From positions 131,776 to 195,775 of the forward strand of contig JBCBBJ010000006.1 in NCBI GenBank assembly GCA_038531745.1: a stretch of DNA of 64,000 nt. The letters run 5' to 3'. The notes under the pieces are model-generated. The model searched no databases, was not told where the DNA came from, and was given only the letters and a program-made list of their open reading frames with translations. The position numbers and the translations under genes are program-made. Numbering within the stretch: the first letter of the stretch is position 1; every line of letters begins with the position of its first letter. The DNA is from CALLPQ01 sp038531745 (GTDB lineage Bacteria; Pseudomonadota; Alphaproteobacteria; Caulobacterales; Parvularculaceae). Positions 8,365-17,526 of the stretch are shown piece after piece.

Positions 8365-10011
8365 CTAGTTTGAAGCAAGAAACCGCATGGGGTCCAGCGA
8401 TTTTAGATTCTGGCGAATTTCAAAATGCAGTTGCGGCTCGCTCACCGCGCCGGACTTGCCCACCTTGGCGATGATTTGTCCCTTGCGTACTTTTTGTCCC
8501 TTGCGCACGACCATGGCGTCATTGTGCGCATAGGCTGTAACAAAACCGCCCTCATGTTTGATTAGGAGGAGATTGCCATAGCCATCAAGTTCGGAGCCGC
8601 GATAGACCACCTCCCCGTCGGCTGCGGCGCGTACCGGCGCGCCGAGGGTTGCGGCGATATTGATGCCATCATTGCGCCGGCCAATACCGTTGGCGCCAAA
8701 GGTTGAAACGAGTGCGCCCTTGATGGGCCAGGAAAACTGTGTGCCAAGACCGGCGGCTTTCGGTGCGGTAAAGGACGCTTGCCGGGTCAGTGTTTCAATA
8801 TTTTTTGTCGGAGCCGTGGTCTGTTTGGTGGGTGCTGATCTGTATCCAGATGATGCGACCCGCGCCGCCTTCTGGCGTGTGGGCGTGCGACTAGCGGTGC
8901 GCGTTGGCGCAGGTGCAGTGTTCAGGCTGGCATTGGTGGGGACAGCCGGCAGCAGCAATTGCTGACCAATAGCTAAAGAAAAAGGTGAGTTCAGCCGGTT
9001 TGCCTCGGTAATCGCCTGTACGGCAATATTGTGACGCCGGGCAATCGAGTACAGTGTATCACCAGCAGCAACCGTATACAGAACATCGCGAGCAATCACC
9101 TCCCGATAGGCCGGCCCGGTGCTCACAGGCGTTTGGACCCGGGCGGGGTTACCATAGGCCGTGGCGGAAACGGGTGTATTGAGCGCGGGCGACGCAATGC
9201 GCTCGGTGGGCAGACGTAAGGTCTGACCAATCGATAGATTATAGGGCGCATAAAGATTATTTGCCGCGATGATGTCTTTAGGCTGAAAGCCGGTTTTGCG
9301 CGCGATGGCAAAAACGGTATCCCCCGGCTGCACCGTAATGAAGGACGCTGGCGCGCCATTTTGCGGATCATAACCATAGGCCGATTGCGGCGCCGGTGCG
9401 GGGGCCGCATAGGGCGCACTGGCGGTATTGTTGGCGCGCTCCCCGGTTAGATATACTGGGGCCGCTGGCAAACCGCGATAGGATGGGACCGACTGTGGAG
9501 CTGTCTGTGGGACCGGATCATAAGCATTTTGCGAATTATCGGAAACATAGGTTGTGCGCGGCGCATAATCGGCGGCCGGTGGCAAGGGCGCCTGATTAAC
9601 CGGCGTTTGGACCAGGGGTGTGGGGCTTTGGGTCACGCCGCCCGTGGCGGGCGGGCGGTTGTAAATACGCACGCCCTGCGGGGTTGAATATTGCCCATTC
9701 CCGTAAGCCGACTGTGCCCCCGCTTGGACCCCTGTTTGGGCTGTTGTCGTCACCGCGCGATTGGTGGTGACCGCGCCGGTGCGGGCCGGGCGTTCCAGAT
9801 AAATCTCGGCGGGTGAGTTATAGATACGCCCTTGCGCGGGTTCGGTGCCGTAAACCACTGGCGCGCTATTACTGCTGGCGCCACAGCCGGCGGCAAGCAT
9901 AGCCACGAGGCTGACGCCCACGGTGGCCAAAGGTTTTACCGTCCCGATTTGAGACAATGTTGCCGGGTGGCTCGCCGCTCCGGCCGCCGATTTGATCACT
10001 GAAAATCCCAT
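8365..10011 (-). CDS. Lipoprotein with two LysM domains and a degenerate M23 (LytM) domain, NlpD/DipM-like
   Basis: 548 residues. The start at 10011 has GGAGAGGGA upstream and gives a lipoprotein signal ending in LAAG-C43. A long Pro/Ala/Gln/Tyr-rich linker leads to two LysM motifs (VQPGDTVFAIARKTG and VAAGDTLYSIARRHN), which bind peptidoglycan. The C-terminal 110 residues form an M23 fold. Its metal ligands look degenerate: the usual HxxxD site reads NDGIN and the usual HLHFE reads QLHFE. Inactive LytM factors such as NlpD and EnvC activate cell-wall amidases at division. The surE-nlpD order is conserved in proteobacteria, which supports this role. It probably sits in the periplasm, anchored in the outer membrane. 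Confidence 0.88.
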   Translation of the reverse strand: MGFSVIKSAAGAASHPATLSQIGTVKPLATVGVSLVAMLAAGCGASSNSAPVVYGTEPAQGRIYNSPAEIYLERPARTGAVTTNRAVTTTAQTGVQAGAQSAYGNGQYSTPQGVRIYNRPPATGGVTQSPTPLVQTPVNQAPLPPAADYAPRTTYVSDNSQNAYDPVPQTAPQSVPSYRGLPAAPVYLTGERANNTASAPYAAPAPAPQSAYGYDPQNGAPASFITVQPGDTVFAIARKTGFQPKDIIAANNLYAPYNLSIGQTLRLPTERIASPALNTPVSATAYGNPARVQTPVSTGPAYREVIARDVLYTVAAGDTLYSIARRHNIAVQAITEANRLNSPFSLAIGQQLLLPAVPTNASLNTAPAPTRTASRTPTRQKAARVASSGYRSAPTKQTTAPTKNIETLTRQASFTAPKAAGLGTQFSWPIKGALVSTFGANGIGRRNDGINIAATLGAPVRAAADGEVVYRGSELDGYGNLLLIKHEGGFVTAYAHNDAMVVRKGQKVRKGQIIAKVGKSGAVSEPQLHFEIRQNLKSLDPMRFLASN

Positions 10012-10152
10012 TTTGGGTCCCTCTCCACCGCGCTGGCAGTCCATAGGTGATTGAACGGTTAGGGTACGCAAATTTTAACCCAACCTTAAGCCTCCCAAAC
10101 TGGGTCTTTTTGGTTAACAGGGTGTTAATCATTTAAGCGCTGTCGCGCGGAA

Positions 10153-10911
10153 TCATGTCCACTTAACACCGGAGAGGGCCTCGCGCGTCGCAGCGTGAGT
10201 CAGTTCCAGATGCACCGGTGTGATCGACACCCGGCCATCATAAATTGCGCGCAAATCGGTACCCTCCGGCGGGTTGGACTGGCGGCCCCGAAACCCAAAC
10301 CAGTGATAGCGCCCGCCGCGCAAATCCTTGCGCTCCTCAGAATAGAGCGACATCACATCCCGCTGGCCCTGACGCGTCACCTCAATGCCCGCAACCTCGT
10401 CGGGCTCAACATCGGGGAAATTTATATTGATGATCACATTTTCCGGCCATCCCTGGGCCAGCAGGGTACGGATAATATCAGGTGCCCCCTGCCGCGCTGT
10501 TTGCCAGCGCACATTGGCCCGGTTAAATCGCGATTGTGACAGGGCAATTGAAGGAACGCCCAAGACCATGCCCTTTAACGCCGCCGCGACGGTTCCCGAA
10601 TAGGTCAAATCTTCGGCAACGTTCTGGCCATTATTGACCCCCGACAGGATCAGGTCGGGTTTGCAGTCTTTCATGATGTGCGACACCCCCATCATCACCG
10701 CATCGGACGGCGTGCCCGCCACCGCATGGCGACGCTCCTCAAACGCGGTGATACGGATGGGATCGTGCAAGCTCATGGCGCGCGAGGCCCCTGATTGCTC
10801 CACCAGAGGCGCAACGGTCCACACATCGTCAGATATCTCGCGGGCAATATCTTCCAATATCGCCATACCGGGCGCGTGGATGCCATCATCATTAGAACAT
10901 AAAATACGCAT
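10153..10911 (-). CDS. surE: 5'/3'-nucleotidase SurE
   Basis: 252 residues, full length for SurE. The N-terminal MRILCSNDDG contains the metal-binding Asp-Asp pair; SGAS and SGVNNGQN complete the active site; GTVAAALKG is also typical. SurE dephosphorylates nucleoside monophosphates and short polyphosphates in the stationary phase or under stress. It lies between serS and the NlpD-like gene, 36 bp after serS, as in many alphaproteobacteria. The usual pcm gene between surE and nlpD is absent here. Confidence 0.96.
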   Translation of the reverse strand: MRILCSNDDGIHAPGMAILEDIAREISDDVWTVAPLVEQSGASRAMSLHDPIRITAFEERRHAVAGTPSDAVMMGVSHIMKDCKPDLILSGVNNGQNVAEDLTYSGTVAAALKGMVLGVPSIALSQSRFNRANVRWQTARQGAPDIIRTLLAQGWPENVIININFPDVEPDEVAGIEVTRQGQRDVMSLYSEERKDLRGGRYHWFGFRGRQSNPPEGTDLRAIYDGRVSITPVHLELTHAATREALSGVKWT

Positions 10912-10947
10912 ACAGATTTTCCTGAAAAAAATGGGATAAGGATGACG

Positions 10948-12348
10948 CTAGCCGATTTTTGTTATCCCGCCCATATAGGGAACAAGCGCATCGGGCACCG
11001 TTATAGAACCATCAGCTTCCTGATAATTCTCCATCACTGCAACCATGGCGCGGCCCACCGCCAGGCCAGAGCCGTTGAGTGTGTGCACCGGCTGGGCCTG
11101 CTTTTCGCCCTCCGGCTTATAGCGCGCCTTCATGCGCCGCGCCTGGAACGGGCCGCAGTTAGAACAGGAGGAAACCTCCCGGTACGCTTGCTGGCCCGGT
11201 AACCAAACCTCAAGATCGTAGGTCTTGCGCGCCGAAAACCCCATATCACCCGCGCACAGCACCATGGTGCGGAACGGGAGATCGAGCCGTTTGAGAACCG
11301 TCTCCGCCGCTTCGGTCATGCGCTCATGTTCAGCGTCGGAAGTGTCGGGCGTAGTGATGGACACCAGCTCGACCTTCAAAAACTGATGTACACGGATCAT
11401 ACCGCGTGTGTCACGACCGGCCGATCCCGCCTCTGACCGGAAACACGGCGTGAGCGCGGTGAAGCGCAACGGCATTTCCTCTTCCCTCAAGACAGTCTCC
11501 CGGACGATATTGGTCAACGCTGCCTCTGCGGTGGGGATCAGCCAGAATTGCTCGCGCGTTTGCGCCCCATCAAGGGTTTTCTTGATCGCCTGGGTTAGCC
11601 GTTCGGGCCCCTCCGGCGTGGCGCGATAGCTATCATTGATCCCGACCAAAGCCGCATCCAGCAATTCTTCGCGCTTGTTGATGTCGCTGGCGGTAAAAAG
11701 GTCTTCGGTAAATTTGGGCAATTGCCCCACGCCAAAGATTGGCTCATCGCGCACCAAAAGGGGCGGGGAAACCTCCTCATAGCCAAATTCATTGGTGTGC
11801 AGATCAAGCATAAACTGGCCCAGGGCCCGCTCCAGCCTGGCCATTTGTCCGCGTAACAACACAAACCGTGAGCCGGACAACCGCGCGGCAATTTCAAAAT
11901 CCATGCCCAGCGGTTCGCCCAGGTCAAAATGCTGTTTGAACGCACCTTCGGTGCGCGGCGTGCCATGGGCGCGCAGTTTCACATTGTCGGTCTCGTCGCT
12001 TCCGCCTGGCACATCGTCAGCCGGTGCATTGGGCAGACCAGCCAGCAGTGCGTGAATGTCCTCACGGATTTTTCTCTCGTCCGCCTCAAGCGTTGGCAGC
12101 GATGCCTTCAGCGCGTCCACTTCGGCGCGCAGACGGTTGAATTCGGCCTCATCGCCACTGGCCTTGGCGGCGCCGATGGCTTTTGACGCTGCATTGCGCG
12201 CGGCCTGGGCATCATTCATTTGCACGGTCAGCGCCCGCGCTTTTTCATCAAGCGCCAGCACCGCCGCGGCCTGCGCCGCCACACCCCGGCGCGCAAGCCC
12301 CGCATCAAAATCATCAGGCGCGTGGCGAATTTCTTTTAGGTCGTACAT
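10948..12348 (-). CDS. serS: Seryl-tRNA synthetase
   Basis: 466 residues. The N-terminal part (MYDLKEIR onward) is the coiled-coil arm that holds the long extra arm of tRNA-Ser. The class II core shows motif 2 (CFRSEAGSAGRDTRGM) and motif 3 (GSGLAVGRAMVAVMENYQ). It charges tRNA-Ser in the cytoplasm. I chose the ATG at 12346-12348 because it gives the standard MYDLK start; an in-frame TTG eight codons upstream is possible. It follows tatC after 174 bp. Confidence 0.97.
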   Translation of the reverse strand: MYDLKEIRHAPDDFDAGLARRGVAAQAAAVLALDEKARALTVQMNDAQAARNAASKAIGAAKASGDEAEFNRLRAEVDALKASLPTLEADERKIREDIHALLAGLPNAPADDVPGGSDETDNVKLRAHGTPRTEGAFKQHFDLGEPLGMDFEIAARLSGSRFVLLRGQMARLERALGQFMLDLHTNEFGYEEVSPPLLVRDEPIFGVGQLPKFTEDLFTASDINKREELLDAALVGINDSYRATPEGPERLTQAIKKTLDGAQTREQFWLIPTAEAALTNIVRETVLREEEMPLRFTALTPCFRSEAGSAGRDTRGMIRVHQFLKVELVSITTPDTSDAEHERMTEAAETVLKRLDLPFRTMVLCAGDMGFSARKTYDLEVWLPGQQAYREVSSCSNCGPFQARRMKARYKPEGEKQAQPVHTLNGSGLAVGRAMVAVMENYQEADGSITVPDALVPYMGGITKIG

Positions 12349-12522
12349 GGCAATGGGGTCTCTAAGGATCAAAAAACAAACAGCGATCGAAAACTGCGTC
12401 AGGGCTTACCCGACACCGCCCCGGTTTTATAGCTGATTTGGAAAGACGGGCAGATTTTTCACGTCAATAGTTGACGAGCTTCGGTGGCGCAATCAGGGGC
12501 CCAGATGGGCCCCCCGCCCTAC

Positions 12523-13374
12523 TCAGGCCGAAATCGCGTCATCATCCAGGTCGTTTTCACGCGATTTTTTGACCTTTTCCTCGGCCATGCCCACCGTGAA
12601 AACCGACACTTCGTAAAGCGCCATAATCGTCAGGGCAAGGACAACCTGGCTGAAGGGGTCCGGCGGGGTCAGGAAGGCGGCAATCGCGAAGATCCCCACA
12701 ATGGCGAACTTGCGTGATTTTTTTAACATCGCCTTTGTCAGCAAGCCCGCGCGCGCAAACAAGGTCAACAGGACCGGCAATTGAAACGCCATGCCAAACG
12801 CCATGATCAGGGTCATGACAAGGGTCAGATAATCGCCCACATCGGTGAGAAGTTCATAATTGGTGGGCGCATTCGCGCCTTCGGTTGCCTCAAACCCCAC
12901 CGCAAAGCGCATCACGAACGGGATCATCACATAATAAACAAGCGCGGCGCCTGCCGCGAACAGCACCGGCATGGCCGAGAGAAAGGGCAAAATCGCCTTT
13001 TGCTCACGCTTATAAAGCCCAGGCGCCACGAAACTATAAATCTGATACGCGATAACCGGGAACGCGATAATGACAGCGGCAAAGATCGACAGGCGCACCT
13101 GCGTAAAGAAAAAGCCGAGTGGCTTAAAATAGAGCGAGGCTTCAGGGGCTGCGGCGGTAAAGGGTAGCACCAGAAAGTTGAAGATCGGGCGCGACACCGT
13201 AAAGGCGAGCGCAAAGGCGATCACCAGCGCCGCCACACTGATGATCAGGCGCTGGCGCAATTCGGTCAAATGATCGATCAGGGGCGCGGCGCTATCGGCA
13301 AGATCATCCTGCAGCTTGACCTCATCGCCGGTGATGGGGTCAGCAACCGCTTTTTTGGATTTCGGTTCAGTCAT
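12523..13374 (-). CDS. tatC: Sec-independent protein translocase TatC
   Basis: 283 residues with six membrane helices. The family landmarks are LIDHLTELRQRL before the first helix, FFTQVRLSIFAA, and the conserved FVAPGLYKREQKAILPF loop after helix 2. TatC is the receptor for twin-arginine signal peptides in the inner membrane. The N-terminal 25 residues are charged and variable, and the C-terminus ends in a Lys/Asp-rich tail. The start MTEPKSKK at 13374 is preceded by a weak AGGG; an upstream extension of 18 codons looks unlikely. Order tatA-tatB-tatC on the minus strand indicates one operon. Confidence 0.96.
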   Translation of the reverse strand: MTEPKSKKAVADPITGDEVKLQDDLADSAAPLIDHLTELRQRLIISVAALVIAFALAFTVSRPIFNFLVLPFTAAAPEASLYFKPLGFFFTQVRLSIFAAVIIAFPVIAYQIYSFVAPGLYKREQKAILPFLSAMPVLFAAGAALVYYVMIPFVMRFAVGFEATEGANAPTNYELLTDVGDYLTLVMTLIMAFGMAFQLPVLLTLFARAGLLTKAMLKKSRKFAIVGIFAIAAFLTPPDPFSQVVLALTIMALYEVSVFTVGMAEEKVKKSRENDLDDDAISA

Positions 13375-13447
13375 TGCGGTGGTGACCCTAAACAAAAAGC
13401 TGGCCCGGTGCGCGCATGACGCCCGCACAAAAAGGCGTCAGCCAATA

Positions 13448-14044
13448 TCACTGTGCGCTTGCATCCGATTTGGGCGTAGCAGCTTCTGGCGACGCTTTCG
13501 ACGCGGCTTTTGATCCGGGCCCGGCCGCCCCATCTCCGTCCGGGGGAGAGGCGCTATCGACCGGCGGTACGGGCTGGCTTGGCACATGGCCCGAAAGGGA
13601 TACCTCATCCAGCGAAGCATCGTCGCCGCCCATATCACTGAGCGCGTCGGCCATGGCCTGCGCTTCCTTTTCGCCTTCGGGAATGTCCATATCAAGATCA
13701 GTACCCACATCCGGCTCATCTTGGGAAAGCGTTTCGCCGTCCTTCACCGTTTCATTTACCGCATCACCGAGGGGTTTGAAGGCAACATCGACCTCGTCTT
13801 TCACCTGCGCCAGGGGATTGGCATTCTTTAGGGCCTCCATTTCGGCGCGCAATTCGTCCATCTCCGTCTCACGGGCCATTTGGTCAAACGCGCTGGTGAA
13901 TTCGCCAGCCATGCGTTTCGCCTGGCCCAACATCTGGCCGCACTTGCGCAACAAGATTGGCAAGTCCTTGGGCCCCACGACGATCAACGCCACCACGGCA
14001 ACCATCAACAGCTCAATGAACCCAAATTGCGGTAGCAGGCTCAC
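13448..14044 (-). CDS. tatB: Sec-independent protein translocase TatB
   Basis: 198 residues. A short N-terminal membrane helix (LLPQFGFIELLMVAVVALIVVG) is followed by PKDLP and an amphipathic helix, the TatB arrangement with the conserved Gly-Pro hinge. The long acidic Ser/Pro/Asp-rich tail is variable in this family. TatB works with TatC to bind twin-arginine substrates. I prefer the GTG at 14042-14044 because GGGAGGGAC lies five bases upstream; another GTG at 14059 is in frame but overlaps that ribosome site. Confidence 0.93.
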   Translation of the reverse strand: MSLLPQFGFIELLMVAVVALIVVGPKDLPILLRKCGQMLGQAKRMAGEFTSAFDQMARETEMDELRAEMEALKNANPLAQVKDEVDVAFKPLGDAVNETVKDGETLSQDEPDVGTDLDMDIPEGEKEAQAMADALSDMGGDDASLDEVSLSGHVPSQPVPPVDSASPPDGDGAAGPGSKAASKASPEAATPKSDASAQ

Positions 14045-14111
14045 GGACGTCCCTCCCACGCGTGCGGTGACAAGCCGGCGTGGCGCCCCATGAACGGACG
14101 CCGCAGCCGGA

Positions 14112-14345
14112 TTAGGATTTGCTGGTGTCGGCGCTATCTTTCGTCGGGGTCACGTCAACGGCCTCATCGGCGCGTTCTTCCAGTGATTTGTCGGCGTTCG
14201 CCTCGTCCTCTTTCAGGCCAGAGCGAAAGGCTTTCAGGCCTTTTGCCATATCGCCCATAATTGACGAAATTCGCCCGCCGCCGCCAAAAAGCAGCACCGC
14301 CAGTACCAGAACCAATACAATCTGCCAGGGGCCAATAGCACCCAT
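14112..14345 (-). CDS. tatA: Sec-independent protein translocase TatA
   Basis: 77 residues: one N-terminal helix (IVLVLVLAVLLFGGGG), the hinge, then the amphipathic helix ISSIMGDMAKGLKAFRSGL and an acidic tail. The RISSIMGDMAKGLKAF form in place of KLPELG is common in alphaproteobacteria. TatA oligomers form the passage for folded proteins. It is first of the tatABC run, 94 bp downstream of scpB. Confidence 0.95.
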   Translation of the reverse strand: MGAIGPWQIVLVLVLAVLLFGGGGRISSIMGDMAKGLKAFRSGLKEDEANADKSLEERADEAVDVTPTKDSADTSKS

Positions 14346-14439
14346 ATCAAACCCCCAAGGTTTAATGTTTCTCTCAAGTCAGTTTCTTAGACCACAAAAC
14401 CAAGCGGATAAAAGAGAATAATCCATGAATGGATACCCG

Positions 14440-15393
14440 TCAGACGTCGCTATGGCCTGAATTGCCGTCGTCACTATCGGCTCCAGGCTCAATCTCGCCA
14501 TCGCCCGCGTGAAAATCCTGAGCAAATTCAGGGCCTTGGGCGTCGTTATCGCCGTTCTCTTCTGCCTCACCCTCGCCATTATCGGCGTCGCGCGGGGTGG
14601 GGATTGAGAAGTTCGGCGGCAAGCGCGCATCGAGCAAGCCAGCCGCTTTAAGATCGGCCATGCCCGGCAGGTCGCTCAAATCCTCCAGACCAAAATGTTC
14701 CAGAAAGGTTTGCGCCGTACCATAAAGCACGGGTCGTCCCGGCACGTCCTTGCGCCGCCCCCGCAAACGAACCCAACCAATTTCCATCAATTGATCAAGC
14801 GAGCCGCGCGAGACCGCAACCCCGCGCACATCCTCAATATCGGCCCGGGTACAGGGCTGGTGATAGGCGATGATCGCCAGGGTCTCCAACGCCGCGCGGG
14901 AGAGTTTGCGCGGCTCAACACGCTGTTTTTCCAAGACGTGGGCAACATCGGGCGCAGTCACAAACCGCCACTTGTTTTTAACCTTGGAGAGGATCACCCC
15001 GCGATTTTCATATTGCGCCCGCAACGCCGCCAAAAGCGCCGGGATATCCGCGCCGGTGGGCAAGCGCTCGGCAATACTCGCCTCGTCAAGGGGTTCAACC
15101 GCCGCGAACAAAAGGGCCTCGGCCATACGCACATGCTCAGCCATTTGCGCCGCCGTCCACACGGCGATGGGCGCATCGCTCAGCGCGCCCGCATCATCAG
15201 TACTGGTATCATCGATATCTGCTACATCGGAATTTTCAGCCGCCGTCTCCGCCTGATCATCCGTGCAAGATGTTTCATCACTCACGCCGCCAAACTCCTG
15301 GCTGTCATCTTCAATCTGTTCGCGCAAAGCCTCCTGCACGCCGTGGGCATCAAGCGCATCAAAATCGGGGGCTATCTTTGGTGTAGCGGTCAT
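14440..15393 (-). CDS. scpB: Segregation and condensation protein B
   Basis: 317 residues. The core winged-helix pair spans roughly residues 85-250, with MAEALLFAAVEPLDEASIAERL, LSRAALETLAIIAYHQPCTRADIEDVRGV and GRPVLYGTAQTFLEHFGL all typical of ScpB. ScpB forms the SMC-ScpA-ScpB condensin. Very acidic extensions of about 80 residues at the N-terminus and about 60 at the C-terminus make it longer than the usual 180-230 residues. The ATG overlaps the scpA stop as ATGA, so the two are coupled. Confidence 0.94.
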   Translation of the reverse strand: MTATPKIAPDFDALDAHGVQEALREQIEDDSQEFGGVSDETSCTDDQAETAAENSDVADIDDTSTDDAGALSDAPIAVWTAAQMAEHVRMAEALLFAAVEPLDEASIAERLPTGADIPALLAALRAQYENRGVILSKVKNKWRFVTAPDVAHVLEKQRVEPRKLSRAALETLAIIAYHQPCTRADIEDVRGVAVSRGSLDQLMEIGWVRLRGRRKDVPGRPVLYGTAQTFLEHFGLEDLSDLPGMADLKAAGLLDARLPPNFSIPTPRDADNGEGEAEENGDNDAQGPEFAQDFHAGDGEIEPGADSDDGNSGHSDV

Positions 15394-16529
15394 GACTGGG
15401 CAAATCTCTCATTATGCAGGGGATCGTCAGTAATCGGTTGATTGTCGCGCCCATCTCCCGCGGCGTTTATGGTTTCGCGGTGATCACCGTGGGCATTATG
15501 CGGGTCGGTGTCGTTATCGCCGGGCGTTTTGTCATCGGCTTGCGCACGCCGCCCGCGCGAGCCCGGCCCCGACAAAGGGCGCACATTATCATCCACATGA
15601 TCAGGACCCGCCGGTGACGATCCCCCTGGCCCTGAGGTCTCGTCATCTTCGGCCCGCTTGCGCACAAAAATCGGCGCAAAGGGTTCACCCTGGCGCAACT
15701 CAATCCGTCCATCTTTGGCCAGTTCCAACGCCGCATGGAATGCGCCCGACAGGGCCGAAGACCGCGGCGCATCAATATCCTGATAGGGCACCAGACCCGC
15801 AAGGTCGGCCCATTCGGGGATCATGCCCAAAATACGGCCAATGCGCTGGCGTGCCTCTTCGAGAGAGAACACCTTCGGCTTTACCGGCACATAGTTGCGT
15901 TCCACATTGGCAACACGCTGGGCCGTATAGGCCTTCAACAGGTCAAACAGGTCAGCCTGCCATAAGGGCGTGCGCACCACGCGGACTCCCTCCGGCATGC
16001 CGCGCGCAAACATCTCCTGCCCCATTTGCGGCAGCGTGAAGAGCGCTTCGGTCGCCTTGCGCATTGCCTCCAGCCGCTGCAACTGGAACGCCAGTCGCGC
16101 CGCCATCTCATCGGCGGTTGGCTCATCGCTATCGGTTTCAACTGCCGGGATCAGAAACTTCGTTTTCAGATAGGCCAACCACGACGCCATTACCAAATAA
16201 TCAGCCGCCAGCTCCAGATTCTTTTGCCGCGCCGCCTCAATAAAGGTGAGATATTGCTCCACCAGCGCAACCATGGAGATTTTGCGGATATCCACCTTTT
16301 GGGCGCGGGCCATCTCCAGGAGAATATCGAGCGGGCCCTCATAGCCATCAAGATTGACGATGAGCGCGTCAACATCCATCGCGTCAGCTGCCGCGCCCAG
16401 GGTGCGCACGGGCTTTTCAAAGTCGGCATCGCTAACCTCGGCACCGGGCGCAGCCTTGGGCGCTTCGCCTGCGGTTTTGCCCGCAGTTTCATTCGCCTGA
16501 TCCTCAATTTTTTCGCTGTCATCAACCAT
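15390..16529 (-). CDS. scpA: Segregation and condensation protein A
   Basis: 379 residues. The kleisin N-terminal unit is clear: LDGYEGPLDILLEMARAQKVDIRKISMVALVEQYLTF with the following helix ELAADYLVMASWLAYLKTKFLIP. The C-terminal winged helix precedes a hydrophilic tail of about 85 residues rich in Gly, Asp and Arg. ScpA bridges the SMC heads. This gene begins the long minus-strand operon scpA-scpB-tatABC-serS-surE-nlpD-like. The ~55-residue acidic/Ala N-terminal extension before the core is unusual but may be real. Confidence 0.94.
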   Translation of the reverse strand: MVDDSEKIEDQANETAGKTAGEAPKAAPGAEVSDADFEKPVRTLGAAADAMDVDALIVNLDGYEGPLDILLEMARAQKVDIRKISMVALVEQYLTFIEAARQKNLELAADYLVMASWLAYLKTKFLIPAVETDSDEPTADEMAARLAFQLQRLEAMRKATEALFTLPQMGQEMFARGMPEGVRVVRTPLWQADLFDLLKAYTAQRVANVERNYVPVKPKVFSLEEARQRIGRILGMIPEWADLAGLVPYQDIDAPRSSALSGAFHAALELAKDGRIELRQGEPFAPIFVRKRAEDDETSGPGGSSPAGPDHVDDNVRPLSGPGSRGRRAQADDKTPGDNDTDPHNAHGDHRETINAAGDGRDNQPITDDPLHNERFAQS

Positions 16530-16660
16530 CGGACCACCTTATGGCCGATTCTTGGCGGCTGCCATGGCAAAAGCCCATGGACGGTGGAAAACCAGAAGCG
16601 TGGCAAGGCCACAAGACGGGCTCAGAAATTTAAGATAAACTGAAAAATATAATAATTTCA

Positions 16661-16676
16661 ATAGATTGTGATCTAT
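16661..16676. promoter_or_regulatory. AT-rich palindrome between scpA and greA
   Basis: ATAGAT - TGTG - ATCTAT is a perfect 6-bp inverted repeat in an AT-rich stretch (about 16625-16690) between the divergent scpA and greA genes. Position and composition suit a promoter or operator region, but no consensus -35/-10 pair could be fixed. Confidence 0.3.
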
Positions 16677-16812
16677 ATCTAAATTTCATCTCCTAACCCT
16701 TGATCCGGCGCGGGATCGTTCTTACCCTCCTTCTATGCCTAAAAGTCAGCCCTGGGCCGCGCTTTATCCCGCGGACCGGTGGGCTTTTTTGCTTCAGAGA
16801 AAGAATACGACG

Positions 16813-17286
16813 ATGGAAAAAATTCCCATGACAACGTCGGGCCACCAATGGCTCGAAACCGAATTAAGACGCCTGAAAAATGAAGAGCGCCCGGCGGTCA
16901 TTCAGGCCATTGCCGAGGCGCGCGCCCATGGCGACTTGTCAGAAAACGCCGAATATCACGCCGCCAAGGAAAAACAGGGCTGGATCGAAGGGCAAATCCT
17001 CGAATTTGAGGACAAGGTTGGCCGCGCCCAGGTGATTGAGCCGTCCAAACTTTCCGGTGACCGCGTTGTGTTTGGCGCCACGGTAACAATCCTGAGCGAG
17101 GACACCGAGGAAGAGAAGACCTGGCAAATTGTTGGCGACTTTGAGGCCGATGTGAAAGACGGGAAAATCTCCCTGCAATCGCCTATCGCCCGCGGGATGA
17201 TCGGCAAGGAAGAAGGCGACACGTTTGAGGTGAGCGCGCCCGGCGGCGTGCACAGTTATGAGATCATGAAAATCATCTTCCAATAG
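16813..17286 (+). CDS. greA: Transcription elongation factor GreA
   Basis: 157 residues, standard GreA size. The N-terminal antiparallel coiled coil (TELRRLKNEERPAVIQAIAEARAHGDLSENAEYHAAKEKQ) carries the acidic DLSENAEY tip that enters the RNA polymerase channel to trigger transcript cleavage. A C-terminal FKBP-like domain ends in SPIARGMIGKEEGDTFEVSAPGG. The ATG at 16813 gives the usual MEKIPMT start, although its ribosome site (AGAGAAAG) is weak. It is divergent from scpA. Confidence 0.97.
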   Translation: MEKIPMTTSGHQWLETELRRLKNEERPAVIQAIAEARAHGDLSENAEYHAAKEKQGWIEGQILEFEDKVGRAQVIEPSKLSGDRVVFGATVTILSEDTEEEKTWQIVGDFEADVKDGKISLQSPIARGMIGKEEGDTFEVSAPGGVHSYEIMKIIFQ

Positions 17287-17526
17287 GATTGCGATCGCTC
17301 TAAGTGGTCCTTTGCGGGACCAAAACACCCGAAAGCAAACTCGGCAAAAACACAGGCCAGGAGGCCTTGCCCCGCCTGGTTTAATCCGTTATGCCCTCGC
17401 GTCCGCGACCTGGTCTGGGCGGCGGTAGCGCCGCATTGATCGGTCTTGCCTTTCCAAGAGATATTCCTTCACAGGGTTGCCAATAACGGCACCGGACCAC
17501 GAAGGCTAGATGACAAGAGGGCCACC

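Noticed and set aside
17303..17323. TGGTCC...GGACCA inverted repeat after greA as terminator
   Set aside because: The 6-bp stem is followed by A-rich sequence, not T, on the plus strand.
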